NCBI GenBank assembly: GCA_023251255.1
Contig: JAHEZD010000002.1
Coordinates: 62,001-126,000 of the forward strand
From: Chitinophagaceae bacterium
Lineage (GTDB): Bacteria; Bacteroidota; Bacteroidia; Chitinophagales; Chitinophagaceae
DNA length: 64,000 bases
Direction: 5' to 3'
The position numbers and the translations under genes are program-made. Under the pieces are notes generated by a model. It searched no databases. It saw only the letters and a program-made list of their open reading frames with translations, and was not told the origin of the DNA. Shown piece by piece: positions 17,321 to 26,553 of this stretch; the stretch's first letter is position 1, and the number at the start of each line of letters is the position of its first letter.

Positions 17321-17690
17321 TGCTGTAGATTTTCTTATTTAAAATTTGGTAGCCATATCTACTTATCGATATTAATATATGGTACCATATTCTTCCTGCC
17401 TTTTAACAAGCATTCATATATCTGCCCAGCAAAATGGCCATCCAGCAATAGTCAGAACAGTGGAGAAAACCCATGACCTGATCCAACTGACAAATGGCGA
17501 CCTATTACCTTTTGTGGAGAAGAAAGCGGGATAAGGATGCAGCCTACTTATGCTGGAACGGCGATGAAATGTTGGGGGAATTACTGGCCACCTACTTTTA
17601 AGATTGAATACCATTCTTCTTTAACTTTAGCATCAATTGATAATAGCAGATAAACTGCTCAATGGAAAACAGTATTAACAGCCACAAAAG
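17321..17690. other. Intergenic region with one possible 51-codon reading frame
   Basis: A short frame at 17379-17534 begins with ATG and encodes 51 residues, including HPAIVRTVEKTHDLIQLTNG. Its middle looks protein-like, but I see no ribosome site and the sequence after its stop is degenerate. It could be a small gene or the remains of a longer one. The rest holds nothing I recognise except the promoter region of the LuxR pair. Confidence 0.35.
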
Positions 17691-18335
17691 ATGAGTCAGC
17701 TTACTGTGAATAAGCAAGGGAAACTGGTCAGCGCAATTACAGCGCTTTTCCCCAATAACATCCATGTTTATGCTGTGGGGCCCGAGGTTAACGACCCTAA
17801 TGATTTTTCATTGCTTCACAGGCATTTCTATGAGCCACTGAATTTGGAAAATTGGCAGGCCCTTTCGGACCAGATAGCGGGCTTCCTGCAGCAGCAGGAT
17901 CCGGATGTGGTGTACAGTTTTTTCAACCGGAGCCATATTGATCCTACTTGTGCCGAAACAGGATGGTGCCTATCTTCTGCCAGGCTTATCAAAACGGGTG
18001 ATGGCCTTCCCAAGGAAGTTGTCATATTCACTTATGACCTAACATTGCTGGAAGAGAACCACAGAAAAAAAATTTATCGGGTGCTTGAAAACGATGCCTT
18101 TTTCACGAAGCATTTGGATAAACTGGTTTTATTAACCAAAAGGGAGCGGGAAGTGATGGGTGTTTTGTGTGCTGGCATGTCCAGCAAGCAGGCTGCCCAA
18201 GCATTGTACATTTCTGAACATACGGTCAATACCCACCGGAAGAGCATACATAGGAAACTGGCAACGGATAATGTAGCTGGCTTATTGGAATACGTGGAAG
18301 CATTTGACCTATTTACTGAAAAAACTGCCAGATGA
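17691..18335 (+). CDS. LuxR-family transcriptional regulator (first of an overlapping pair)
   Basis: A 214-residue protein. The C-terminal 65 residues are a GerE/LuxR helix-turn-helix: LTKREREVMGVLCAGMSSKQ and ISEHTVNTHRKSIHRKL. The N-terminal 130 residues form a PAS-like sensory region, with WCLSSARLIKTG suggesting the central strands. There is no receiver domain or membrane segment. It overlaps the next regulator by four bases (ATGA), which suggests translational coupling. Targets are unknown; the exported-protein operon at 19.3 kb is a plausible neighbour target. Confidence 0.85.
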   Translation: MSQLTVNKQGKLVSAITALFPNNIHVYAVGPEVNDPNDFSLLHRHFYEPLNLENWQALSDQIAGFLQQQDPDVVYSFFNRSHIDPTCAETGWCLSSARLIKTGDGLPKEVVIFTYDLTLLEENHRKKIYRVLENDAFFTKHLDKLVLLTKREREVMGVLCAGMSSKQAAQALYISEHTVNTHRKSIHRKLATDNVAGLLEYVEAFDLFTEKTAR

Positions 18336-19141
18336 GCATACATGCAATCGGTCATGAGATAAAGGATACCAGCAGCCAGCAATTGTTTACACTGGAAAGT
18401 AAAATAAGGAAGAACGAATTTTCCATTGAAGCCGTAGGGGATTATTTGCCGGGCAATATACTGGTTACCGATCTCAACAAGCTCAGTACGGTTTATATGA
18501 ACAACAGCGGCTGCAATATCCTCAAGCACAGCGTGGACGAACTGCAGGAATTGGGCCCGGAATATTTCCAGCGCTTTTTTGTACCCGAAGAAATGGCGGT
18601 GCTTGTGCCCACTTATCTGGACATGCAACGGGAGCAGGACGCATGGCGTATCCACAATTTCACGCACAGGGTAAAAACCATGGACGATGGAAGCTACAAA
18701 TGGTATTTTGCTTCGGCAAAGCTGTTATACACTCCTGGACAAACCGTAGCCGATAAAATACTATTGATTGTAAATGAAGTAAACTCCTTGGGCAATATTG
18801 CCAAAAAATTGAACAGTGTGCTGGAAGAAAGTGACTGGTTGAAAAAGAACTTCAAGAAACTCTGCCGCCTGTCCAAAAGGGAAAAGGAAGTTGTTGGGCT
18901 ATTGGCCATTGGAAAAAACAATGCGGCTATTTCGGATATGTTCGGCATTTCCAAATTGACCGTGGATACCCATCGGCGAAACATCAAGAGCAAACTGGAG
19001 ATCAAAACATTTGCGGAACTGTACCGTTTTGCCGTTTCTTTTGGACTGACTTCCACTTCGAGGGCCATGCTCTTTCTGATAAGCTTCATTATCCCCCAAG
19101 GCTTTCTTATTATGGACAGTTATTGTTTGGAAGCACTGTAA
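18332..19141 (+). CDS. PAS-LuxR transcriptional regulator (second of an overlapping pair)
   Basis: A 269-residue protein with an N-terminal PAS-type domain (VGDYLPGNILVTDLNKLSTV and the later DGSYKWYFASAKLLY) and a LuxR helix-turn-helix (LSKREKEVVGLLAIGKNNAA, ISKLTVDTHRRNIKSKL). Unlike its partner it carries a hydrophobic tail after the DNA-binding domain (AMLFLISFIIPQGFLIMDS), which may be membrane-associated or a readthrough tail. It overlaps the first regulator by four bases. The two share the same architecture and probably arose by duplication. Confidence 0.83.
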   Translation: MSIHAIGHEIKDTSSQQLFTLESKIRKNEFSIEAVGDYLPGNILVTDLNKLSTVYMNNSGCNILKHSVDELQELGPEYFQRFFVPEEMAVLVPTYLDMQREQDAWRIHNFTHRVKTMDDGSYKWYFASAKLLYTPGQTVADKILLIVNEVNSLGNIAKKLNSVLEESDWLKKNFKKLCRLSKREKEVVGLLAIGKNNAAISDMFGISKLTVDTHRRNIKSKLEIKTFAELYRFAVSFGLTSTSRAMLFLISFIIPQGFLIMDSYCLEAL

Positions 19142-19278
19142 GCATCCAATTCCTCTGTCCCCCGCAACTTTTGAACCTTACCGTAAATACCTAAAAGTGG
19201 GTATGCTTTATCCTCCTGTGCTTTACCATATTTGTATGGATTAATTAAGATGAGCATGGACGCTCAAAACTCTGCTGC

Positions 19279-20763
19279 ATGAAATACTTTTTCCTTTGCT
19301 TATGCCTGTTTTTTGGCCATACCATGGTTAATGCACAAACTGTTAACGGCAGCAGGATTGTATGGGGACCAACACCTATAGAAGCAAGGCTTAGCTATGG
19401 GTTTGAATCTGTTGGGTTTGATATCGGCAAATTTTCCTATTCAGGTATCGAGCAGGGTGTTTTTTTGCTCAGCAATAAAACAGGGCATACACTTCTGGTA
19501 AAACTAACATGCGATATCAGGGACTATTGCGGTAAAACTTACAGCTATAACCTGGGCTTTACCTTAAAGGCCAATGAAACAGTAAAGGAAACGGTATCGC
19601 CAGATGCCACACCTTGTAAATCCGTAAAGAAACTGAGCGAACGTTTCAGTACGGTCATTAGCAACATCACGGTTGTTGTAAATAGCATTGTTGACCTTAC
19701 GGAAGAAGCAGACACGAAGAAGCGGGAGCAGGACGAGGCCAACAGGGAAAAAGAGCGGCTTGCAAAAGAAAAGCAGGCAGCAGATGCCAAGGAAAAAGAA
19801 AGGATTGCAAAATTTAATAATGCCAATAGCCAGGTAGCTTCCACTTCAAACAAAGGTACTGGAGGCTCCTATTACAGCAATCAAAAGAGTACCAACACTT
19901 CAACTGCTACCAAGCAGCAGCCTACCTGGCAGGAAACCAATGCACGCATCAATGCAGAAAACCAGCAGAAATATATCCAGCAGCAGAACCAGATAGCACA
20001 GCAGCAAAAGGCCAATAAAGAAGCAGGGGACAAATTTGTGTCCGATGCAAATGAGTTAGTGGGGATGGTAGGTAATATGTTGAGGCAATCAAGGGAACAA
20101 AAGGAAAAGAAGGAACTACGCAAGCAGCAGGAGGAACTGAGGCTCCAACAGGAAAGGCAGGAAGAGCAGAACAGGATAAATGAACTGGCCAGGTACAGGG
20201 CACAAAGGTTGGAACTACGCAAAAGCTTTTTTGCTGAATTCCTAGATGGTGGCGTGCCACTCTCCTCCCAAAAAATACCCGTGACCGAACTGTATTATTT
20301 TACTTATGTTTTTGACAAGGCCACCATTGCTGAAACCAGTCCCCCAATTACCTTGAGCAATATCTTTTCGGTAATCCAATATGCCGATGGCACATGGCCA
20401 TTTAAGGCAGGCATTATTGCTGATATAAAGAAGCTGGCCCCAACGGGCACCATTACATTAATAGGCTATTTTACCACAAAAAATGAGGCAGAAGAAATGC
20501 GTAGCAGTTTTCTGGAGCTTGCCAGTAAATCAAACTTCAGCATCAATGATATTGCCTATAAGGGCAAAAAATCAGATGGGACAGTCAATAAGGATTTTTG
20601 GGGCAATAAAAGCGACAGTTCCAACAGGGTGAAGCTCCGCATGGCCAAAGGCGATGAGGATTTCTGGGAAACGGGGCAGGCAAAGAAAAAAGCAATAGAG
20701 GACAAGAAGAAAGAAGATGATAAAAAGAAGGCAGCTAAAAAAGATGATTTCTGGAACAACTAA
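19279..20763 (+). CDS. Exported coiled-coil protein with C-terminal DFW motifs
   Basis: A 494-residue protein with a signal peptide (MKYFFLCLCLFFGHTMVNAQ). Residues 25-145 form a beta-rich domain. A long Lys/Glu/Gln-rich coiled coil (about 140-320) follows, then a globular domain (about 325-430, ELYYFTYVFDKATI onward). The tail is charged and carries three DFW motifs: KDFWGNK, EDFWETG and DDFWNN at the very C-terminus. I do not recognise the family. Its stop overlaps the next start (TAATG), so it heads a translationally coupled operon of exported repeat proteins. Confidence 0.78.
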   Translation: MKYFFLCLCLFFGHTMVNAQTVNGSRIVWGPTPIEARLSYGFESVGFDIGKFSYSGIEQGVFLLSNKTGHTLLVKLTCDIRDYCGKTYSYNLGFTLKANETVKETVSPDATPCKSVKKLSERFSTVISNITVVVNSIVDLTEEADTKKREQDEANREKERLAKEKQAADAKEKERIAKFNNANSQVASTSNKGTGGSYYSNQKSTNTSTATKQQPTWQETNARINAENQQKYIQQQNQIAQQQKANKEAGDKFVSDANELVGMVGNMLRQSREQKEKKELRKQQEELRLQQERQEEQNRINELARYRAQRLELRKSFFAEFLDGGVPLSSQKIPVTELYYFTYVFDKATIAETSPPITLSNIFSVIQYADGTWPFKAGIIADIKKLAPTGTITLIGYFTTKNEAEEMRSSFLELASKSNFSINDIAYKGKKSDGTVNKDFWGNKSDSSNRVKLRMAKGDEDFWETGQAKKKAIEDKKKEDDKKKAAKKDDFWNN

Positions 20764-22043
20764 TGAACAACCTGATGAAAAAAATAATTGTTTTCATTTT
20801 CTTGGTAACAGGACTTTGCATAACAAGCAATGCCCAAAGTGATTTGAAAGCCAGGATTGAATTTGAGGAGGGTGAAAAGGCCTTCAACGAAAGCAGATAC
20901 GATGAGGCGGTGAACAGGTTATCAAAGGCACAGGACTTCTTGGGTGTTTGGTCTGCTAAAATTAGCTACCTCAAAATACTTTCACTGGACAAGCTTGCAG
21001 ATTATCAAAAGTTTGAAAATAGCCATACGCAATTGCTCAACAAAGAAGTAAAACTGTACATGGACTTTGTTAGCAAGAACCAGGAAACCATCATTGAGGA
21101 CAAGTTCAAAGCAGTGTACAGAATTGATGAAAAAATAAATTATGCTTACAAGTTATCACAAAATGAAAAAATGCCCGAATACCTCAATGGCATTGAAGCA
21201 TACGATAAAAAAGATTATGCAGCAGCATTGAAATTATGGGAGCAGGCAGCAGTAAAAGGCAACCTACTGGCAATGGACAAAATAAGCGATATGTACAGGG
21301 ATGAAATAGGTGTGAAAAGGGACTATGAAAAATCCATTGAATGGGATACAAAAGCCGCAGCACAAGGCCACTATCCATCAATAGCAGATATAGGAACCAT
21401 GTACTATCAAGGTTGGGGAGTAACTATTGATTATCAAAAGGCAGTGGAGAAACTTACCTTAGGTGCAGAAAATGGATTGGACTATGCCATGTATTACTTG
21501 GGTAATCTATACTGTGATAAAAAAAGCACCATACAGGATACCGCAAAGGGTGTTGAATGGCTTACAAAAGCCGCAACATTGGGATATGTACCAGCTATGG
21601 TAAAGCTTGGTTGGATAAATTATGACAATAAAAATTACAAAAAAGCCATGGACTGGTTTAAAATGGCAAGTGATAAAGGTTCCAGCGAGGCGTTGGTCGA
21701 TGTTGGGCATTTATACACAAGGGGACAAGGTGTAACTGTTGACAATCTCGAAGCAATGAAATGGTTTCAAATGGCAATTGACAAAGGGTATCCTTTGGGC
21801 ATGTTCCGTGCTGCATATCTCTACCAAAAAGGGTTGGGTGTGAATAAGGACATTCACAAAGCAATTAGTCTGTATGTGATGGCTGCGGAAAAAGGATATG
21901 GCAGTTCAAAAGAATGGATTCCTGTAAGCAATTCAATGGAAGTGCTTGCTGAAATATACAGGACTGGCGATGGTGTAAAAAAGGATAAAAAACTGGCTGA
22001 TGAATGGCAGGCAAAATGCGATGCAGTAAGAAGAAAAAAATAA
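20763..22043 (+). CDS. Exported Sel1-repeat protein 1
   Basis: A 426-residue protein with a signal peptide (MKKIIVFIFLVTGLCITSNAQ, read from the second ATG at 20775). Its N-terminal domain of about 110 residues is shared with the next two genes. About six Sel1/TPR-like repeats of 36 residues follow, with cores such as IGTMYYQGWGVTIDYQKAVE and WFKMASDKGS. The C-terminal cap GDGVKKDKKLADEWQAK also ends the next protein. Sel1 proteins scaffold protein complexes; here it is expected to be periplasmic or on the surface. The start codon overlaps the previous stop. Confidence 0.85.
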   Translation: MNNLMKKIIVFIFLVTGLCITSNAQSDLKARIEFEEGEKAFNESRYDEAVNRLSKAQDFLGVWSAKISYLKILSLDKLADYQKFENSHTQLLNKEVKLYMDFVSKNQETIIEDKFKAVYRIDEKINYAYKLSQNEKMPEYLNGIEAYDKKDYAAALKLWEQAAVKGNLLAMDKISDMYRDEIGVKRDYEKSIEWDTKAAAQGHYPSIADIGTMYYQGWGVTIDYQKAVEKLTLGAENGLDYAMYYLGNLYCDKKSTIQDTAKGVEWLTKAATLGYVPAMVKLGWINYDNKNYKKAMDWFKMASDKGSSEALVDVGHLYTRGQGVTVDNLEAMKWFQMAIDKGYPLGMFRAAYLYQKGLGVNKDIHKAISLYVMAAEKGYGSSKEWIPVSNSMEVLAEIYRTGDGVKKDKKLADEWQAKCDAVRRKK

Positions 22044-22048
22044 ACCAC

Positions 22049-23785
22049 ATGCAGAAAGGATTATTGTTCATCATTTTAGGTTTGTTCATTTTTCAAACCG
22101 CTTTCTCCCAAGATGCCATTGCCAAATTGAAATTTGAGGATGCAGAAGAAGCTTACAGCAAGGGGGACTATGCAACTGCATTGTCAAAACTGGATGATGC
22201 CGAAAAAATATTGGACAAGAAGAACATTCCCAAAATCCTCTATCTCCGCATCATGGCACAAAGTAAGCAATTGGCTACGGCCAGTAGCATAGACCTTGAG
22301 CAAATAGCTTTGCTGAGGAGCAATTGCAAAACCTACCTCATCGATAATGAAGGCAACACAAGCTTGGAGGAAAAGTATAGGGATGTGTACAAGACATTGG
22401 AAGGCTTTAAGGATTACGAACCTTTTGATGAAATGGTAAAAGGGGCCAAAGCTGGCAATACAAAAGATATGGTGAAGCTGGCTAAAATATACCGGGATGC
22501 TTTAACCAACATTCCAAAAGCAACTGAATGGTTATTAGCGGCCAAGCACAAAGAAGCTGCTGCTATTAGAATGCTTGGGGAAGTAGCAGAACGATGGGAC
22601 TATGAAAACAATATAAAGCCGGATTATAAAAAAGCACTGACGCTCTATTCAGAAGCCTATGCCAAAAATGACCCATTAGCCATGTACTTAACGGGAATGA
22701 TGTATTACTACGGGAGAAAATCCATGAAAGACAGTATAGCTAAAGACACTGTGCTAGCTGCTGATTTTTTTGCGAGAAGCTTTGCTGAAGGGCTGAAACA
22801 GGCACAAGCAGGCGATGATGAAATAATCAATTTAATGGGCAACCTGTACAGCACGCCAGCAGCTAAAAGAATGGACCATAACGAATCATTCAACTGGTAC
22901 ATGAAAGCTGCTGAGAAAGGTAATGCGAATGCGATGAGCAATTTGGCCTATGCTTATAAATCAGGTAGTGAGGGCGTTCCTAAAAATGATGAAAAGGCAA
23001 TTTACTATTATGATATGGCCATTGCCCACGGAGGTTTTTGGTGCATGAACATGTTGGCAAGTTATTACAGGAACAAGGAAACCCTTAACCAGAAGAAAGC
23101 ATTGGAATGGACGGCAAAAGCTGCCGAAAAAGGATTCTTTTATGCGATGTCCAACTTGGGCGATGCCTATTACTATGGCAACAAGGGTGTAGATGCTGAT
23201 TATGCATTGGCCCTGTCGTGGTACACAAAAGCTGCAAAAAAAGGTTCAACCTATGCCATGAACCAATTAGGGGATATTTATTATAGTGGATGGGGTGTTG
23301 CTAAAAATTATAATACCGCTAAGGAATGGTATCTCAAAGCTGCCGATAGGGAAAATACCACTGGGTATTTGAATTTGGGTTATCTCTATTATACTGGTAT
23401 AGCATTTACGCAAGATTTGAATGTTGCGTTGAACTGGTTCTTGAAAGGTGCGGAGAGAAATGATTCTCAGTGCATGATAAAATGCGCCGATATTTACTTG
23501 GATCTGAAGCAATACGACAAGGCTATGGAATCATATGCCAAGCCTCTGGAAAAAGGTTACTCGGTTGCATTATTGGGAGTGGGTGTGATGTACTACAAAG
23601 GCCTTGGTGTAAAGAAGGATTATGAAAAGGCCTTTGGCTATATTCTGCAAGCTGCACAGAAAAACAACGTGGATGCCATGCAGTTGGTTGCCAAGCTTTA
23701 CATGGATGGGGACGGCGTGAAGAAGGACAAAAAAATAGGCGCAGAATGGCAGGCCAAATACGAAGTAGCTAAGGCAAAAAAATAA
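22049..23785 (+). CDS. Exported Sel1-repeat protein 2
   Basis: A 578-residue protein starting MQKGLLFIILGLFIFQTAFSQ. I chose 22049 because it begins the signal peptide; the frame is open upstream. The N-terminal domain (DAIAKLKFEDAEEAYSKGDY and onward) is nearly the same as in the next gene and related to that in the previous one. Nine or so Sel1 repeats follow and the protein ends with the same cap as Sel1 protein 1. It lies 5 bases after the previous gene. Confidence 0.87.
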   Translation: MQKGLLFIILGLFIFQTAFSQDAIAKLKFEDAEEAYSKGDYATALSKLDDAEKILDKKNIPKILYLRIMAQSKQLATASSIDLEQIALLRSNCKTYLIDNEGNTSLEEKYRDVYKTLEGFKDYEPFDEMVKGAKAGNTKDMVKLAKIYRDALTNIPKATEWLLAAKHKEAAAIRMLGEVAERWDYENNIKPDYKKALTLYSEAYAKNDPLAMYLTGMMYYYGRKSMKDSIAKDTVLAADFFARSFAEGLKQAQAGDDEIINLMGNLYSTPAAKRMDHNESFNWYMKAAEKGNANAMSNLAYAYKSGSEGVPKNDEKAIYYYDMAIAHGGFWCMNMLASYYRNKETLNQKKALEWTAKAAEKGFFYAMSNLGDAYYYGNKGVDADYALALSWYTKAAKKGSTYAMNQLGDIYYSGWGVAKNYNTAKEWYLKAADRENTTGYLNLGYLYYTGIAFTQDLNVALNWFLKGAERNDSQCMIKCADIYLDLKQYDKAMESYAKPLEKGYSVALLGVGVMYYKGLGVKKDYEKAFGYILQAAQKNNVDAMQLVAKLYMDGDGVKKDKKIGAEWQAKYEVAKAKK

Positions 23786-23790
23786 ACAGC

Positions 23791-24744
23791 ATGAAAAAAT
23801 CATTTCTATTGATCCTATTTGGATTGCTCCTCGCTCAAACTGGTTTCTCCCAAGATGCCATTGCCAAACTGAAATTTGAAGATGCAGAAGAAGCCTATAG
23901 CAAGGAAGACTATTCAACTACTTTATCCAAACTGGATGATGCGGAGAAGATATTAGGAAAAACCAATCCCAAAATTCTTTACCTGCGTATTGTAAGCCAG
24001 GACAAGATTATCAGTGCCGATCCGTATAAGGATTATACCATCCTTGAAAATACCAGAAAGAATTGTTCCTACTACTTAAAAGAATATGAGAAGGTAGAAG
24101 GGATTGAGGAAAAATACAGGGATGTGTATAAGATATCCGAAAAACTGGCGCAGTACCCAAATACGGTTCAGGCATTCAGTGCAGAGAAACAACGGATTAA
24201 GGATGCAGAAGAAACCCGTAAATCAGACGAAGCTTTAAATAAACAAAAAATCGAGGATGCATTTAAGAACTTCGCGTTCTACAAGGATTTTAAAATTGGA
24301 CTTACATTGGATGAAACCTATAAACTGTACCCCGCTTATAAAAAACATTATGAATTCAAAGATGTGGATGGTTTGTCAATAGGTTCGAAGAACAATCCTG
24401 ATCAGCATCAGCCAACTGGGTTATATGTAAAGAACAATATTGTATATGGCTACTACATTATTGTTTACTCAATTGCCCCTGATGATGCTCAGTACTCAAT
24501 GGGAACAAAATCAGTAGAGGAAATTATCAATAGGTTAAACAGTGAATTCCTATTTACCCCCAAAGAAACAACAACAGAAAATACATCCAAAGTAGATGGA
24601 AAGGATTTCTATAGTACAGGTATAGAATACACTTGGTCAAAGAACAATAAAACGATTATCCTGAACCAAGTAAAATCTACTTACGGGTCACAGCATCTTA
24701 CCAGTGTGAGTTTCTTTTCAAAAGATAAAAGTTTGATCAAATAA
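23791..24744 (+). CDS. Exported paralog of the Sel1 proteins lacking Sel1 repeats
   Basis: A 317-residue protein with signal peptide MKKSFLLILFGLLLAQTGFSQ. Residues 21-150 copy the N-terminal domain of the preceding Sel1 protein (DAIAKLKFEDAEEAYSKEDY), and the DNA is highly similar there, indicating a recent tandem duplication. From about residue 160 the protein switches to an unrelated beta-rich domain (FYKDFKIGLTLDETYKLYPA onward) that I do not recognise. It closes the four-gene operon 5 bases after its neighbour. Confidence 0.82.
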   Translation: MKKSFLLILFGLLLAQTGFSQDAIAKLKFEDAEEAYSKEDYSTTLSKLDDAEKILGKTNPKILYLRIVSQDKIISADPYKDYTILENTRKNCSYYLKEYEKVEGIEEKYRDVYKISEKLAQYPNTVQAFSAEKQRIKDAEETRKSDEALNKQKIEDAFKNFAFYKDFKIGLTLDETYKLYPAYKKHYEFKDVDGLSIGSKNNPDQHQPTGLYVKNNIVYGYYIIVYSIAPDDAQYSMGTKSVEEIINRLNSEFLFTPKETTTENTSKVDGKDFYSTGIEYTWSKNNKTIILNQVKSTYGSQHLTSVSFFSKDKSLIK

Positions 24745-24933
24745 ATGCAACACACAACCGACTGTTTTTTTCTGGCTGGGCCAATTGTATCGCCGGTTCA
24801 TTACCGTTGATTTAAAACCAATGGTTAGCGAGCTCCTCACAGAAAAGGATTTATTCCTTAACAATCGTATTACTATCTCCTTTCGCTTTGTCAAACAGGC
24901 CACAGGCGCTAATTAAATACATCCTACTACCAA

Positions 24934-24962
24934 TTGTTAGGAAACTTAAAAACCTACATTTG
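24934..24962 (+). promoter_or_regulatory. Candidate promoter of the CBS-like gene
   Basis: TTG at 24934-24936, an 18-base spacer and TACATTTG at 24955-24962 match the Bacteroidota TTG / TAnnTTTG consensus well. It lies 19 bases before the ATG at 24982, which also argues against a start at the upstream TTG. Confidence 0.6.
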
Positions 24963-24981
24963 CGGTGAAACATACTTTGCA

Positions 24982-26340
24982 ATGGACATCAAGAACAATA
25001 TACTGGAAACGATTGGCAACACGCCATTGATCAGGCTGAACAAAATAACCAAGGACTTTCCCTGTGAAGTGCTGGCCAAAGTGGATTATTTCAATCCCGG
25101 CAATTCCATCAAGGACCGTATGGCCCTGAAAATGGTGGAAGTAGCCGAGGCCGAAGGTAAATTGAAACCCGGCGGCACCATCATTGAAGGCACCAGTGGC
25201 AATACGGGCATGGGGCTGGCATTGGCTGCCTGCGTGAAAGGTTATAAATGCATTTTTGTGACCACGGATAAACAGAGCAAGGAAAAAGCAGATATCCTGA
25301 AAGCCGTGGGTGCAGAAGTAATTGTTTGCCCCACCAATGTACTGCCAGACGATCCCATGAGCTATTACAGCGTGGCCAAGAAACTGGGCAAGGAAATTCC
25401 GAACAGCATGTACATGAACCAGTACGATAACCTGGCCAACAGACTGGCACATTATGAAAGTACCGGTCCTGAAATCTGGAACCAAACGGATGGGAAAATA
25501 ACGCACTTGGTATGCACTGCCGGAACCGGCGGAACGGTTACCGGAACAGCGATGTACTTGAAGGAGAAAAATCCCAACATAAAAATATGGGCGATAGATG
25601 TGTACGGTTCATTGCTCACCAAATATTTCAATACGGGTGAAATTGATATGAATGAAGTGCACCCCTATATCAGTGAAGGCTTTGGGGAAGATTTTGTTCC
25701 GGAAAATTATGACATGAGCGTGATAGATGCTTTTGAACAGGTAACCGATAAGGATGGGGCCATCATGGCCAGGCGTATTGCCAAGGAAGAAGGGCTGTTC
25801 TGTGGTTACAGTGCTGGCAGTTGCCTGCAGGGACTGATGCAACTGAAAGCTTCCTTGAAGAAGGACGATATGGTGGTGTGCATTTTCCACGACCATGGCA
25901 GCCGCTATGTGGGGAAAATTTACAACGATCAATGGATGATGGAACGGGGCTTCTTGGATGTGAAAACTTTCAAGGACATTGTAAGCGGGAGAGTGGGCAA
26001 GAAACTGGTGACCGTTGCTCCTGAACACACCGTGTCCGAAGCGGTGGAGCTGATGAAGAAATTTGATATAGAACAGATTCCCGTGATGAAGGGGGATGAA
26101 CTGATTGGCTCATTGAGCGAAGGCGGCCTGTTCCAGAAAATATTCAGTAATCCTGAAATAAAACATGCCACCGTTTCAAGCGTGATGGAACATGCATACC
26201 CCATCGTGGATTTCAATACAGCAGTGGAGAAATTGGGCAGTTTGATTAACCGTGAAAACGGGGCCGTGCTGGCCAAGGATGAAACAGGTGCCTACCATAT
26301 TGTGACCAAGTACGATGTAATACAGAGTTTGGCGAAGTAG
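24982..26340 (+). CDS. Cystathionine beta-synthase / cysteine synthase with CBS-domain pair
   Basis: A 452-residue fold-type II PLP enzyme. The PLP lysine lies in NPGNSIKDRMALKM, the substrate loop is EGTSGNTGMGLAL, and the phosphate-binding glycine loop is CTAGTGGTVTGTA. Residues 340-452 form two CBS domains that usually bind adenosyl ligands. This composition fits bacterial cystathionine beta-synthase of the transsulfuration pathway, although O-acetylserine sulfhydrylase activity cannot be excluded. It stands alone with its own promoter, and is followed by a 35-bp tandem repeat. Confidence 0.9.
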   Translation: MDIKNNILETIGNTPLIRLNKITKDFPCEVLAKVDYFNPGNSIKDRMALKMVEVAEAEGKLKPGGTIIEGTSGNTGMGLALAACVKGYKCIFVTTDKQSKEKADILKAVGAEVIVCPTNVLPDDPMSYYSVAKKLGKEIPNSMYMNQYDNLANRLAHYESTGPEIWNQTDGKITHLVCTAGTGGTVTGTAMYLKEKNPNIKIWAIDVYGSLLTKYFNTGEIDMNEVHPYISEGFGEDFVPENYDMSVIDAFEQVTDKDGAIMARRIAKEEGLFCGYSAGSCLQGLMQLKASLKKDDMVVCIFHDHGSRYVGKIYNDQWMMERGFLDVKTFKDIVSGRVGKKLVTVAPEHTVSEAVELMKKFDIEQIPVMKGDELIGSLSEGGLFQKIFSNPEIKHATVSSVMEHAYPIVDFNTAVEKLGSLINRENGAVLAKDETGAYHIVTKYDVIQSLAK

Positions 26341-26365
26341 GCGGGTGGAATGCGAAATGCGGAAT

Positions 26366-26552
26366 GCATTCAGCCTTCAGCGTTTCGCATTAAGCACTCT
26401 GCGTTCAGCCTTCAGCGTTTCGCATTAAGCACTCTGCGTTCAGCCTTCAGCGTTTCGCATTAAGCACTCTGCGTTCAGCCTTCAGCATTTCGCATTAAGC
26501 ACTCTGCGTTCAGCCTTCAGCGTTTCGCATTAAGCACTCTGCGTTCAGCCTT
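26366..26552. repeat. 35-bp tandem repeat, about 5.3 copies
   Basis: Units begin at 26366, 26401, 26436, 26471 and 26506, with a partial unit from 26541. Each reads GCGTTCAGCCTTCAGCG then TTTCGCATTAAGCACTCT with one or two changes. It lies between two convergent genes. The words TTCAGC and GCATT(A) recur in the repeat at 45.1 kb. Confidence 0.97.
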
Positions 26553-26553
26553 T

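Noticed and set aside
24718-24903. Minus-strand frame between the exported operon and the CBS-like gene
   Set aside because: Its end overlaps the preceding coding sequence and nothing in the protein looks conserved.
26366-26552. Possible CRISPR array
   Set aside because: Units abut without spacers and the whole 35-base unit is repeated, so it is a plain tandem repeat; no cas gene is near.
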